Assembly: GCA_025965315.1 (NCBI GenBank)
Contig: JAOPXD010000029.1
Location: 1-64,000 of the forward strand
Reading direction: 5' to 3'
Length of the DNA stretch: 64,000 nt
Source of the DNA: Marmoricola sp.
GTDB taxonomy: Bacteria > Actinomycetota > Actinomycetes > Propionibacteriales > Nocardioidaceae
Under the pieces are notes generated by a model. The model saw only the letters and a program-made list of their open reading frames with translations. It had not been told where the DNA came from and searched no databases. Both the position numbers and the translations under genes were made by a program. Shown one piece after another: positions 8,675-17,188 of this stretch. Numbering within the stretch: the stretch's first letter is position 1; every line of letters starts with the position of its first letter.

Positions 8675-11296
8675 ATGAGTGGCGACGTTGTGCGAGGCGA
8701 CTTGGCCAAGGAGATTGGTAGGGCAATTCGCAGTGGTATGGACGTGGCATTCACGACGGCCCACCTGAACGCGGACAACTCTGTCTACGGCCCGCTCCTG
8801 GCTTCAATCTTGGCGCAAGTCTTTCCGCGTACGTGGTCGAAGAACCAGAACGAAGCTTTTCAGACTGCCATGCGGCTTGCTGCTGAAGCCTTGCCTGGGG
8901 AGTCTGAGTACCAGTTCGCTGATGGCCGCGTAGACCGTCACTTGCGCCGACACGTCACCTACCGCGAGCTCGCGCAGCTGATGACGGCTAGTGGTGTGGA
9001 CGACTTCAATCCGCGGAGGTGGAAGGGTGTCCTGGAAGCGGGCCGAACGCTTATGTTCGGTACTACCGGCGACGGTCGGCTTGAATCTGCGAAGGAGTCC
9101 GAGTTTCGCCGGAATCGTGAGCGGGTGTTCCAGGCAATGTCGGAGGAACTGGCCGCGATGCCCCAGTTGGAGCCGAAGCCTGGAGAACGCGGCATCGGAA
9201 ACTATTCCAACGAGGTGCGTCGGTCCGACATCGAAGACAGAGTGCTCTCGTTTATCAATGATGCTGGCGGGCCAATCGCGCTCGTGGGGGAGTCTGGTAA
9301 CGGTAAGTCTTTCGTAGCTCGTCAGTTGATTCGCGAGGCCTTCAGTGCCCATCGGGTCGCTGAAGTCCACGAAGGACGTGGCGACGAGTCGCTATTCGCG
9401 ACTGACTTGTCGGGTCTCCTGCGGCGCGCGGGATGGGACCAACCTCACCAGTCAGTTGCAGACAAGGTCGACGCCGTACGTGAGGTACTTAAGAATCCGG
9501 CCGCTTTTGACCTTGTGCTCTTCGACAACGTCGACCTATGGGTACTTGAGGCAGTGTTGCCCGATGCCCAAGTCCCCATCCTCATCACGTCGCGTGAGAG
9601 GCTCGGCGACCTAGTTGCTGAAGATGTCATCGTTCCTGAGTTCACCAAGTCTCAGGCTCTCGAGGCTTCGCGCTATCTCCTCCCTGGCCGTGAAGACATC
9701 GAACTCGAAGCGTTGTGTTCGGACGTTGGAAATCGGCCGGTAGTGATTCACATCGCCTGTCACCTCATTTCTGAGGAGCACCTCACGGTGGAGAACTTCA
9801 GGCGGAGCATGGCAGAGAACTCAGCAAAAGTTCTGCGTTCGATGGCAGCGGAGCTGGGCAGACACCACGACCATTTCGGCAACCCAATCAACGGGAACAT
9901 CGTCGGCGTGTATCAGCACACGCTGAATCACATATTTGACGCAGAGAGTGATGGCCGAGGCGGCGACCCGCCCGTAGCAGACGTACTCGATGCGATTTTG
10001 TGGCTAACCGAGTCTGCGGATATTGAATTTATATATGCACTCGCAAGCGACACACTGACGGAGGCTGAGTTCCAACGTGTCCGTGGCGCGGTGAGCGTTC
10101 TTGCTCGCTTTGGCCTGATTACCCACCGCGGTACCTCCATTGAAATCAACACGCTGACTCTTGACGTCCTGCGGCATTTGCAAGGAGACAGAGCTCCCGG
10201 AACGGTGGGGCGTACTCTTAGTCGCTTGAGACAAGCGGCTGTGACTTTTCGGGACCGTGACGCGGACTGGAGAACGTTGACTGCACACGAGCGAGCGGCT
10301 GCATATCGAACTGGCTTCTTTCTTGCGATAGTCCACGTCGATGGAGTTTACGAGTCCATGTTCCCGAACCTCCCAGGGCGCGTGTATCCGCTCCTGAACA
10401 CGATGGTGGCGTATCAAGATTCCGCCTTCTTCGAACCGGACGACGAGCGCCGCTACGGAGTCTTGACTGCCGAGATATCGACGGGAGAGTTGCGCTGGCT
10501 CTGGACCTCCACGAGGTCGAAGGTCGGAGTTCTTGACGGTGACCAAGACGGCGGAATACTCGCGATGGCCTGGTTGGCGCACTGTACTCAGCGGTCGGAC
10601 TACCCAGACGCGTTTGAAAGCTCGGGACACGTTGGAGAGATGTTCCTCGGTCTCACTCGACGAGCACAAACCCAATTTCGCCACGTCTCAATGTCGGTCG
10701 TGCCAGACCCGATAGCGGCCCACTATGGTTCCGAGTGTTGGACCCTGTGCGGAGAATGGCAGGTTCCAAGCATCGACTACGAATTACGTCTTTGCACGCG
10801 ATGTGCTGATTTGGTTCGTCCAGAGAGACGGCTTCTGCGGCTCCGTCTAGGCGCACGACTCATATCGCTAGAAAAGATTGCGGAGAACTACGGTTCTCCC
10901 TGGAATATGCGCCTAATGTTGATGAACGTGCTCTACTATGTTATCGATTCGGAAACTGGGTTCCTGGGCTTTTCGAGATTCTTGGAAGAGATGGATGAGC
11001 AAGAAGTCGCGATGACGCGTGACTTGTATCTGTTCTCCTTGGCTTTAAGCGATGCGGTTCGCCGGATGCGAATGGGTGAGATTGAAGAACTTAGGGTTTT
11101 GGCGGAGTGGGTTGCGGGGAGAATAATTGCCGACCCAATTCCCGCTATGAATCGTGACGTCGCGCTGTTCATTCTCGACGGAATAGCAGAATTGTGCACG
11201 GCGGCTAACCTGTTGGAGAGCGCGGATAACGCGCGAGCGTCCCAGCGCGTCATCGAATCAATGCCGAATGTGGCGCCCGCAGATGGGACGGCATAG
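8675..11296 (+). CDS. STAND/NB-ARC-like P-loop NTPase, candidate defence protein
   Basis: This 873-residue protein has an N-terminal helical region without a recognised effector (1-190). Its P-loop NTPase has Walker A GESGNGKSF at about 205-213, Walker B FDLVLFDNVD at about 278-287 and a sensor-like strand ILITSRE at about 302-308, the NB-ARC/STAND order. A long helical C-terminal half follows, with a possible zinc ribbon (CWTLC ... CTRCADL, about 690-720). STAND proteins act as oligomerising switches in immunity, often against phage proteins. Neighbours are an unknown 178-residue protein upstream and a two-helix membrane protein downstream, which could be the killing effector. The defence role is inferred from architecture and from position in a mobile element. 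Confidence 0.75.
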   Translation: MSGDVVRGDLAKEIGRAIRSGMDVAFTTAHLNADNSVYGPLLASILAQVFPRTWSKNQNEAFQTAMRLAAEALPGESEYQFADGRVDRHLRRHVTYRELAQLMTASGVDDFNPRRWKGVLEAGRTLMFGTTGDGRLESAKESEFRRNRERVFQAMSEELAAMPQLEPKPGERGIGNYSNEVRRSDIEDRVLSFINDAGGPIALVGESGNGKSFVARQLIREAFSAHRVAEVHEGRGDESLFATDLSGLLRRAGWDQPHQSVADKVDAVREVLKNPAAFDLVLFDNVDLWVLEAVLPDAQVPILITSRERLGDLVAEDVIVPEFTKSQALEASRYLLPGREDIELEALCSDVGNRPVVIHIACHLISEEHLTVENFRRSMAENSAKVLRSMAAELGRHHDHFGNPINGNIVGVYQHTLNHIFDAESDGRGGDPPVADVLDAILWLTESADIEFIYALASDTLTEAEFQRVRGAVSVLARFGLITHRGTSIEINTLTLDVLRHLQGDRAPGTVGRTLSRLRQAAVTFRDRDADWRTLTAHERAAAYRTGFFLAIVHVDGVYESMFPNLPGRVYPLLNTMVAYQDSAFFEPDDERRYGVLTAEISTGELRWLWTSTRSKVGVLDGDQDGGILAMAWLAHCTQRSDYPDAFESSGHVGEMFLGLTRRAQTQFRHVSMSVVPDPIAAHYGSECWTLCGEWQVPSIDYELRLCTRCADLVRPERRLLRLRLGARLISLEKIAENYGSPWNMRLMLMNVLYYVIDSETGFLGFSRFLEEMDEQEVAMTRDLYLFSLALSDAVRRMRMGEIEELRVLAEWVAGRIIADPIPAMNRDVALFILDGIAELCTAANLLESADNARASQRVIESMPNVAPADGTA

Positions 11297-11348
11297 ATTG
11301 TCCGTATTCTGAACCTGAATTTCTCGCACTTGTTCCAAATTGATTGCG

Positions 11349-11361
11349 ACAATGATATTGT
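11349..11361. promoter_or_regulatory. Small inverted repeat in an AT-rich promoter region
   Basis: ACAAT-GAT-ATTGT forms a 5-bp inverted repeat in the AT-rich 74 bases between the NTPase stop and GTG 11371. It may be a promoter element or operator for the membrane protein gene. The evidence is only sequence symmetry. Confidence 0.3.
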
Positions 11362-11370
11362 GTTTAGTAA

Positions 11371-12519
11371 GTGAATCACGATTCTTCAGACAGTCGAATA
11401 TTTAAACTAAAGACCTCCTTGGTCTCAGTCCTCATGGTCTTCATCGGCCTGGCGTTCATGCTTTTCTCCAAGTACGCGGCCACTGTCTCCAGACTCCACT
11501 GGACGACCTATTGGCCCTTCTTCGAACTCGGCTCAACGCTCTTCGTCACTGGTGCCCTGGTTAACGTTTGGGACTACGTGGATGGCCGCGACAAGGAACA
11601 CCGTGAGAACGACCGCATCCGTCGGCTGCTCAAGGAAGCTGCGCCCGAGTTCCGTGATGCTGTCGTCGAGGGTTTCGCGGTCTCACCTGAGGACCTAGCT
11701 CGCGTTGCTACTCCCGAGCTGCTCGACAGCATCGCGACGAACGTGCTGAGCCTGAGACTCGGTGACCGGCAGTTCGCCAGCGAGTTGTATGCCGACCTCC
11801 GCGACCTAGCGATTCGTTCACCGGAGAGATGGCACAACGTGCAGGTACGGGTACGTCTCTCTACTGCAGTAGAGAGGAGCGCCAAAGGCGCTCCTCTGTT
11901 CGACGTGCTCGTTGAGTGGGAGTACACAACAATCCCCACGCATCCGATTCAGCGCTTCGCCTGTGTCTCGGACCGTGATGACTTCCAGGAACTTGTCAGT
12001 GATGTGCCGGCCACCCTGACCTGGCTCATGACCGACCGCGATGGCCTCGATGCTCGCGAGCAGAAGAACTACGAGTTACTGGCGTTCTCGGTGGACGGCG
12101 AAGAGCGTTCCATCCGACGTGCGAAGCGAGCCTCAGGCCAGGTGTACAGCGCGTCTATTGGCGAGGAAGCCGTGCGGGAGGCCAAGCCCGTACGGATTCG
12201 TCAGCTCTATCGAGTCGTCACGCCGCAGAGCGGACACCGGCTCTACTTCGAGGTTGGCCAGCCAACCCGCGGCTTCTCGCTCGAGGTCGACTACACCGAC
12301 ACAGACATCGCGCACATGAGTGTTACTGAACTGGTGAGCAGCAGCCACCCATCGCAAGTGTCTTCAATGCCAAGGCAGGTCGACGCCCGCATCTTGGGTA
12401 TCGACCTGCCCGGTTGGCTCTTGCCGAAGTCCGGCTTCGCCTTTGTGTGGACGCTCAGGAGCGAGCGCTCCGGAGGGTCGTCAGGCGAGAACGAACTCGT
12501 TCCAGCCAAGTCGGCCTGA
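11371..12519 (+). CDS. Two-helix membrane protein with large cytoplasmic domain, unknown
   Basis: This 382-residue protein starts at GTG 11371. Two hydrophobic helices lie at about 16-33 (SVLMVFIGLAFMLFSKY) and 47-66 (FFELGSTLFVTGALVNVW), followed by a soluble domain of about 300 residues with alternating strands and helices. I do not recognise the domain. Its layout (membrane hairpin plus cytoplasmic domain) is common for effectors in bacterial conflict systems, and it follows the STAND-type NTPase by 74 bp. A link to that gene is plausible but unproved. Confidence 0.65.
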   Translation: MNHDSSDSRIFKLKTSLVSVLMVFIGLAFMLFSKYAATVSRLHWTTYWPFFELGSTLFVTGALVNVWDYVDGRDKEHRENDRIRRLLKEAAPEFRDAVVEGFAVSPEDLARVATPELLDSIATNVLSLRLGDRQFASELYADLRDLAIRSPERWHNVQVRVRLSTAVERSAKGAPLFDVLVEWEYTTIPTHPIQRFACVSDRDDFQELVSDVPATLTWLMTDRDGLDAREQKNYELLAFSVDGEERSIRRAKRASGQVYSASIGEEAVREAKPVRIRQLYRVVTPQSGHRLYFEVGQPTRGFSLEVDYTDTDIAHMSVTELVSSSHPSQVSSMPRQVDARILGIDLPGWLLPKSGFAFVWTLRSERSGGSSGENELVPAKSA

Positions 12520-12604
12520 TGTGAACCTGCGTGAAGTCGCCACCGCTCATGGGTCTGTCTCCTTAAGTCGTTGCGTGGACCAGTCGCCAAGCCAACTGAA
12601 AATA

Positions 12605-12618
12605 GCATGTATACATGC
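12605..12618. promoter_or_regulatory. 14-bp palindrome overlapping the XRE start codon
   Basis: GCATGTATACATGC is a perfect palindrome whose third base begins ATG 12607. An operator over the start codon would suit autoregulation of the XRE gene, perhaps of a leaderless message. Confidence 0.45.
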
Positions 12619-12939
12619 GCATGTGACGGCACCTTTGCGACAACGCTCGGACCTGTGTCTGCGCGCCGAGCTTCTGAGGAGCCGTGGCGCGCCTATGCCC
12701 GCGAGCTCGGTGTTCGACTGCATCGAGAGCGGATTCAGCGCGGGCTAACGCAGGAGCGGCTCGCCGTAGCCGCCGGGATTTCGACGTTTACCTATCGCAA
12801 GTTGGAGAAGGGCGAGTCAAACCCAGGCACGCCGGCTAACCCACGTCTTCACACGCTTGTTGCGCTGGCCGAGGTCATGGATGTGGACATCTCGGCCCTG
12901 TTACCGCCCGCCCCGGGCGGCATAGCCATCGGGCGGTAG
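12607..12939 (+). CDS. XRE-family transcriptional regulator
   Basis: Translation from ATG 12607 gives 110 residues (the track prefers GTG 12571). A helix-turn-helix of the XRE type spans about residues 35-95 (RIQRGLTQERLAVAAGISTFTYRKLEKGE), ending in a short Pro/Gly tail. A variable loop (SNPGTPANPRLHT) interrupts the fourth helix, as in a subgroup of actinobacterial XRE proteins. It stands alone between two unknown genes. Its target is unknown, but the palindrome over its start codon suggests self-control. Confidence 0.75.
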   Translation: MYTCACDGTFATTLGPVSARRASEEPWRAYARELGVRLHRERIQRGLTQERLAVAAGISTFTYRKLEKGESNPGTPANPRLHTLVALAEVMDVDISALLPPAPGGIAIGR

Positions 12940-13269
12940 GCAGCCGGAGCCCGCGCCACATGTTGGGCGAGCGTCCCGCTTGTCCGCACGAAGCCATATG
13001 CATAAGGCGCGGGAGTGAACTTACAAACGGCGTGTTTGCGGGAGGCCCCGCGGCTGCTGTGTAACTCTCGCTAGGCAGTCGGCATGTTGATTCACGCTCT
13101 TCCCGGGGCCTCGGCGTGTTGAACCGTCGACGCTGCGCGACGCATTGGTCGGTTGCGTTCGTGGAGTCACATGCGATTTGGTGGCGCGCGAACTGAGTCA
13201 GATTGGCAAGGTATGAGCCCCGTTTGCATCCCTCCGCTGGCGTGTCAGTACGTAGTGGTTCACGTACAC
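12940..13269. other. No gene recognised
   Basis: This 330-base stretch lies between the XRE gene and the DUF4760-like gene. Open frames exist on both strands, but none has a credible start or protein-like composition. The downstream gene may begin earlier (ATG 13213 or 13171) and take up part of it. Confidence 0.4.
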
Positions 13270-13893
13270 ATGTCGCCAACTCCTGTCCACGTTTCCACTG
13301 GTCACCTGTGGGTCACGGTGCTCGCCGCTGTTGCGACATCCGCCAGCGCCTTCTTCGCGCTCCTTGGCGTACATGCCGCGCGGAAGAGCGCGGAGACGGG
13401 TAAGGCGGCGCTGGAGAACACCCTTGCAATCCAGGAGCAAGCGCGGGAGTCGCAGCGCAAGACCGCGACCATCGACTACTGGCGAAACACGTACGGTGAC
13501 AGGGTCCGGCTGCGCGCCGCCCTTGGCTACGAACACGGCGTGTCGTTCACGGAACGTGTGCGGAAGCTGACTGAGTTCTACCAAGGCAACTCGCTAAGAG
13601 AGATTCCGCCACGTCGACGCCCTCTCAACCGCGACGACCGCAACCTGCGTGAATACCTCAGCATCTTCGAGACGCTGGGTGCGGGCGTGTGTGAAGACGC
13701 CTTCGACCTAGAGGTTCTCTACGGACTCGATGGCCCACGAATCATTGCTCTCGGAGAGTGCGTAGATGACTACCTCAAAGCCCGGCGACCACACGTTCGC
13801 GAACTGCAAGAAGCTACCTTCTACGGGTATTTCGCGAAGCTTGTTGCTCGGCTCCGGGCGCACGCAGCAGCGAGGGCCACAACAGGCAGTTGA
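13270..13893 (+). CDS. DUF4760-like membrane-anchored protein
   Basis: From ATG 13270 the product is 207 residues (upstream in-frame starts give up to 246). An N-terminal helix (LWVTVLAAVATSASAFFALLGVHAA) is followed by a coiled-coil-like stretch and then a domain with DYWRNTYGDRVRLRAA and LREYLSIFETLGAGVCEDAFDLEVLYGLDG, which resembles DUF4760. Such proteins have unknown function and are frequent in accessory regions. The start is uncertain because no candidate has a clear ribosome-binding site. Family assignment is moderate. Confidence 0.6.
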   Translation: MSPTPVHVSTGHLWVTVLAAVATSASAFFALLGVHAARKSAETGKAALENTLAIQEQARESQRKTATIDYWRNTYGDRVRLRAALGYEHGVSFTERVRKLTEFYQGNSLREIPPRRRPLNRDDRNLREYLSIFETLGAGVCEDAFDLEVLYGLDGPRIIALGECVDDYLKARRPHVRELQEATFYGYFAKLVARLRAHAAARATTGS

Positions 13894-13919
13894 GGCGACG
13901 ACAGGTCGCTCCGCCGAGG

Positions 13920-14048
13920 CTACTCCCGCTTAGTGACCCGGAACGGGACCGCGTCGATGCCTCCTTCGGGCATGGGCGGAAGCTGCAACGTCCCGCCGGC
14001 TTCGACTGGCGCGACGTCGGCGACTGCTGGGGACTGAGGCTGGCTCAC
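13920..14048 (-). CDS. Possible 42-residue protein, too short for the ORF track
   Basis: On the minus strand GTG 14048 opens MSQPQSPAVADVAP and runs to TAG 13920-13922, with a protein-like proline- and glycine-rich sequence (LQLPPMPEGGIDAVPFRV). It fills the otherwise empty gap between the DUF4760-like gene and the gene at 14138. It may also be the relic of a longer gene, since an in-frame stop lies a short way upstream. No ribosome-binding site is obvious. Confidence 0.25.
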   Translation of the reverse strand: MSQPQSPAVADVAPVEAGGTLQLPPMPEGGIDAVPFRVTKRE

Positions 14049-14137
14049 AAAGACATCCAACCAAGGCGGCCCGTGCGTCGCGTCAAGTTACGAGTGAGGG
14101 CGCACACGTTCGCTCGAACACATGTTCTAATGGCGCT

Positions 14138-14398
14138 ATGACGAAGGCTCCGCCGGCTGGACCCCGAGTACATCCGCTGGAGACTCCCGTGGTCGAACCA
14201 AAGGTGCGCCACGTTTGGTTACACGGTCAACCCCACAGCGGGTTGCCGGGCAAGCCGGCCTTTCTGCTCGGTTGGGTCCGTGAACCTACGCGCGGGGAGT
14301 GGTATGGCCAGGTAGTCACGGTCGACGAGGTGAGCACAACGTTTCAAATCCATTGGGCGCATGCCGACATGATTAGTGACCAGGAGCGAGTCACGTAG
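14138..14398 (+). CDS. Small hypothetical protein before the restriction-like cassette
   Basis: This 86-residue ORF starts at ATG 14138. The second half looks like a small beta-barrel domain (KPAFLLGWVREPTRGEWYGQVVTVDE...TFQIHWAHADMI). I do not recognise the family. It ends 101 bp before the methyltransferase start and could be a regulatory or accessory gene of that cassette. Confidence 0.6.
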   Translation: MTKAPPAGPRVHPLETPVVEPKVRHVWLHGQPHSGLPGKPAFLLGWVREPTRGEWYGQVVTVDEVSTTFQIHWAHADMISDQERVT

Positions 14399-14499
14399 GA
14401 GGTCCACAGGCACGCGTGGACCGATGTGTGTGCCCCAGACCCGGGATGGGTACCTCGCGCCTACTGCTTTGTGTCGGTCGCTCCCCATAGAATCCACAC

Positions 14500-16188
14500 G
14501 TGCTCACCGGGGACTCCGCAGAACTACGCAAAGCGCGTGGTGCGTTTTTCACCCCCTACGCGATTGCGGAGTATCTAGCGGACTGGGCGCTCCGCGGCGA
14601 CGGCAACGAAGGCATGATTCTCGACCCGACTTGCGGTGAGGGAGTCTTCCTACTTGCGGCAGCCGACCGCTCTGTGGCGGACGAGCGTCTCCCGCCGGCT
14701 CGGTTGTTTGGTGTCGACATTCATACGGACTCCTTGGACGAAACCGCTCGACTCCTGCGGACTGCAGGGCACGAGCAGCCAGCCACACTTCTGACTGGAA
14801 ACTTCTTCGAAGAGCCGCATCCGGGCCAGCTTGGTGCTCGCATTCCATACGTGGACGCAGTCGTCGGAAATCCGCCGTTCGTTCGCTACCACGAGCACCG
14901 TGGCGAGGCGCGTCGTCGGGCTTCGGCAGCCGCGCTCGCCCAAGGCGTCCGCTTGTCAGGTCTTGCATCGTCGTGGGCCGCGCTACTGGTTCATGCCTCC
15001 AGCTTCCTGAAGCCAGATGGCCGTATCGCCATGGTTGTCCCGGCGGAGTTGCTCTCGGTTGGGTACGCGGAGCCCATCCGTCAATGGCTCCGCCGACGCT
15101 TCAAGGCAGTGCACCTCGTCTTGTTCGACCAGCTCCAGTTCGCTGACGCAGAGGAGCAAGTAGTGCTCCTTGTTGCTCGAGGAACTGGTGGCTGTAGTGC
15201 CTTCACCCTCCACGAAGTCAGCGACGCTGACGAGCTGATGAGACTGCACATCTTCGACTCGGATGCATTCGCTCCGAGTGATAGCGGCAAGTGGACCGAG
15301 CTACTCGTGCCTGATGACGTCCGGGGCATCCTGCGACGTTCGATGACCGAAGAGTTCACAACGCTCTCCAAGTACGGGCGAGTTGAACTCGGGACGGTCA
15401 CGGGCGCCAATAACTTCTTCACCCTTACTGAGGCGACTCGGCAGGAGTTCAACCTGCTACCTGACAAACACGTCATCAAGACGCTGCCACCCGGAAGTCG
15501 TCACCTGGCTGGGCTGCACTTCACAGCTGGTCAGTGGGAGCAACTCAAGCTCGACGGCCAGCGAGTTTGGATGCTCAGCCCAACCGTTCAGAAGCCCTCA
15601 CCCGGTAGCGGACTTCAGCGATACATCGACCTCGGCGTTGCCAACGAAGTCGACCGCGGCTATAAGTGCTCGATTCGCACGCCATGGTGGCGTGCGCCCG
15701 CACAGCCACCACCGGACATGTTCTTCACCTACATGAGTCACGTTTGCCCACGCCTCGTGAGCAACGACGCGGGCACGACGTTTGTGAATTCACTGCATGG
15801 CCTGACGCTTAACTCAGACTTGAGTGAAGACGAGCGCACGGCGCTGCCATTCGTCATGTTCAGCACAATCAGCATGCTGAACGCAGAGCTTGTGGGTCGT
15901 GCCTACGGCGGCGGCATCCTCAAGATGGAGCCGCGCGAAGCAGACGTATTGGCTCTCCCGCGTCGCGACCACCTCCTGCGCACCTGGGCTGAACTGCGCG
16001 GTCGACGACACGAGCTGGACCAACTCGTGCGAGCGAAGAGTTGGCAGCAAGTCACCGAAATCGTCGACGAAGCGTTGCTAACCAATACGCTCATGGTCAC
16101 CAGTGACGACTTGCGCAAGCTCCGAGCCGCGCTTCGGCGTCAACGAGCACGCAGGCAACGTCGGGAGGGACATGGCAGCGCCGACTGA
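14500..16188 (+). CDS. N6-adenine DNA methyltransferase (TaqI/Eco57I-like)
   Basis: This 562-residue protein starts at GTG 14500, with a -10-like TAGAAT about 8-13 bases upstream that suggests a leaderless message. Motif X is GAFFTPYAIAEYL (about 14-26), motif I ILDPTCGEGVFLLAA (about 45-59) and catalytic motif IV GNPPFVRYH (about 127-135). The order is that of gamma-class N6-adenine methyltransferases. The C-terminal half would carry target recognition. No nuclease domain is fused to it. The putative nuclease gene overlaps its last 17 bases. The enzyme should protect host DNA for the cassette. Confidence 0.88.
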   Translation: MLTGDSAELRKARGAFFTPYAIAEYLADWALRGDGNEGMILDPTCGEGVFLLAAADRSVADERLPPARLFGVDIHTDSLDETARLLRTAGHEQPATLLTGNFFEEPHPGQLGARIPYVDAVVGNPPFVRYHEHRGEARRRASAAALAQGVRLSGLASSWAALLVHASSFLKPDGRIAMVVPAELLSVGYAEPIRQWLRRRFKAVHLVLFDQLQFADAEEQVVLLVARGTGGCSAFTLHEVSDADELMRLHIFDSDAFAPSDSGKWTELLVPDDVRGILRRSMTEEFTTLSKYGRVELGTVTGANNFFTLTEATRQEFNLLPDKHVIKTLPPGSRHLAGLHFTAGQWEQLKLDGQRVWMLSPTVQKPSPGSGLQRYIDLGVANEVDRGYKCSIRTPWWRAPAQPPPDMFFTYMSHVCPRLVSNDAGTTFVNSLHGLTLNSDLSEDERTALPFVMFSTISMLNAELVGRAYGGGILKMEPREADVLALPRRDHLLRTWAELRGRRHELDQLVRAKSWQQVTEIVDEALLTNTLMVTSDDLRKLRAALRRQRARRQRREGHGSAD

Positions 16189-17122
16189 GGACGGCTTCGC
16201 CCAGTTTGATGGGCTGCTGAGCGCTGCAGACACATCCCACAGTCCGTGGACCGACAGTACCTACATTCCAAATCTCGACCTGCTCCAGCAGATGCTGAGC
16301 CTGCCAATTTCTCAGGGCGACAAGCAGGAGTCGGGTCGCCCTGCCAAGGCCTTCGACGCTTGGGTTGCGCATGAGCTGCGGCGTTCAGGATTTCCAGCGG
16401 ACGCTGTGTTTCCTCGGATGCGGCGACCGCGGGTTCTGTTTGAGGGGCTGGGCTCGCTCGAAGCCAAAATTGAGGAGCTCGCCGCTGCCCTCGAGTCTGC
16501 CGAGCCAGGTGACGAGAAGGTCAAGCCGGCTCCGTTGCGCCGCGCGATTCGAGCCGTCACTGGTCACAACGTTGGGCAGTCGACGGCCTACATCCTTGGT
16601 GACTTTTACGCGAAGCAGATTGATGTTGGTCTGTCGACCTGGGAACGAGGGCCGGACATCCTCATCTCGACTAAGACGATGTTCTCGGCCTTCGGCAAGA
16701 ACCTGAAGAATCGCCATGAGGAAGCGGTCGGTGAGGTTAGTAGCTTGCGCCGCCGACACCCGATGGCGGCGATGGGCTACTGCTACCTCGTCCGTGAAGA
16801 CATTGTTCGCCAGCCGAATGCCTACGCGACCCTTTACGACATCCTTCACAGGCTCCGGCGCCCGGGAGAGGCTTTCGATGCGACACTGCTTCTTGCGGCC
16901 AACTGGGATGACAACGACCCTTCAGCTGGCGTGCAGTTGCTTGACGAGCCAGCCGCTGAGCTGTCGGCCTCGCGCTTCTTCAAGGACATAGTCGAAGCGG
17001 TCATGGACCGCTCACCAAACCGGATTCACCAGGAGGTGCGCCGCCGTCGCGGCGGTACGCCGTTCGAGCGTTTGGACATCTCGTGGACCGACGACATCGA
17101 ACTGGGCGAGGATGTCGAATGA
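16172..17122 (+). CDS. Putative restriction endonuclease partner of the methyltransferase
   Basis: ATG 16172 (MAAPTEDGF) is preferred over the track start 16103 because GGGAGGG precedes it. The product is 316 residues. A central segment, ERGPDILISTKTMFSAF (about 160-176), has the D-x(n)-[ES]xK look of a PD-(D/E)XK nuclease core, followed by a helical RHEEAVGEVSSLRRRHP stretch and a strand GYCYLVRE. The acidic residue expected before the lysine is Ser, so the catalytic assignment is tentative. It overlaps the methyltransferase by 17 nt, the usual layout of a type II restriction-modification pair. Confidence 0.65.
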   Translation: MAAPTEDGFAQFDGLLSAADTSHSPWTDSTYIPNLDLLQQMLSLPISQGDKQESGRPAKAFDAWVAHELRRSGFPADAVFPRMRRPRVLFEGLGSLEAKIEELAAALESAEPGDEKVKPAPLRRAIRAVTGHNVGQSTAYILGDFYAKQIDVGLSTWERGPDILISTKTMFSAFGKNLKNRHEEAVGEVSSLRRRHPMAAMGYCYLVREDIVRQPNAYATLYDILHRLRRPGEAFDATLLLAANWDDNDPSAGVQLLDEPAAELSASRFFKDIVEAVMDRSPNRIHQEVRRRRGGTPFERLDISWTDDIELGEDVE

Positions 17123-17188
17123 CGGCGACTGTATCGCTGACTCTGGAGACGAATACGCTCGGCGACCCCGGGACGGAGGTTTAGCGAC

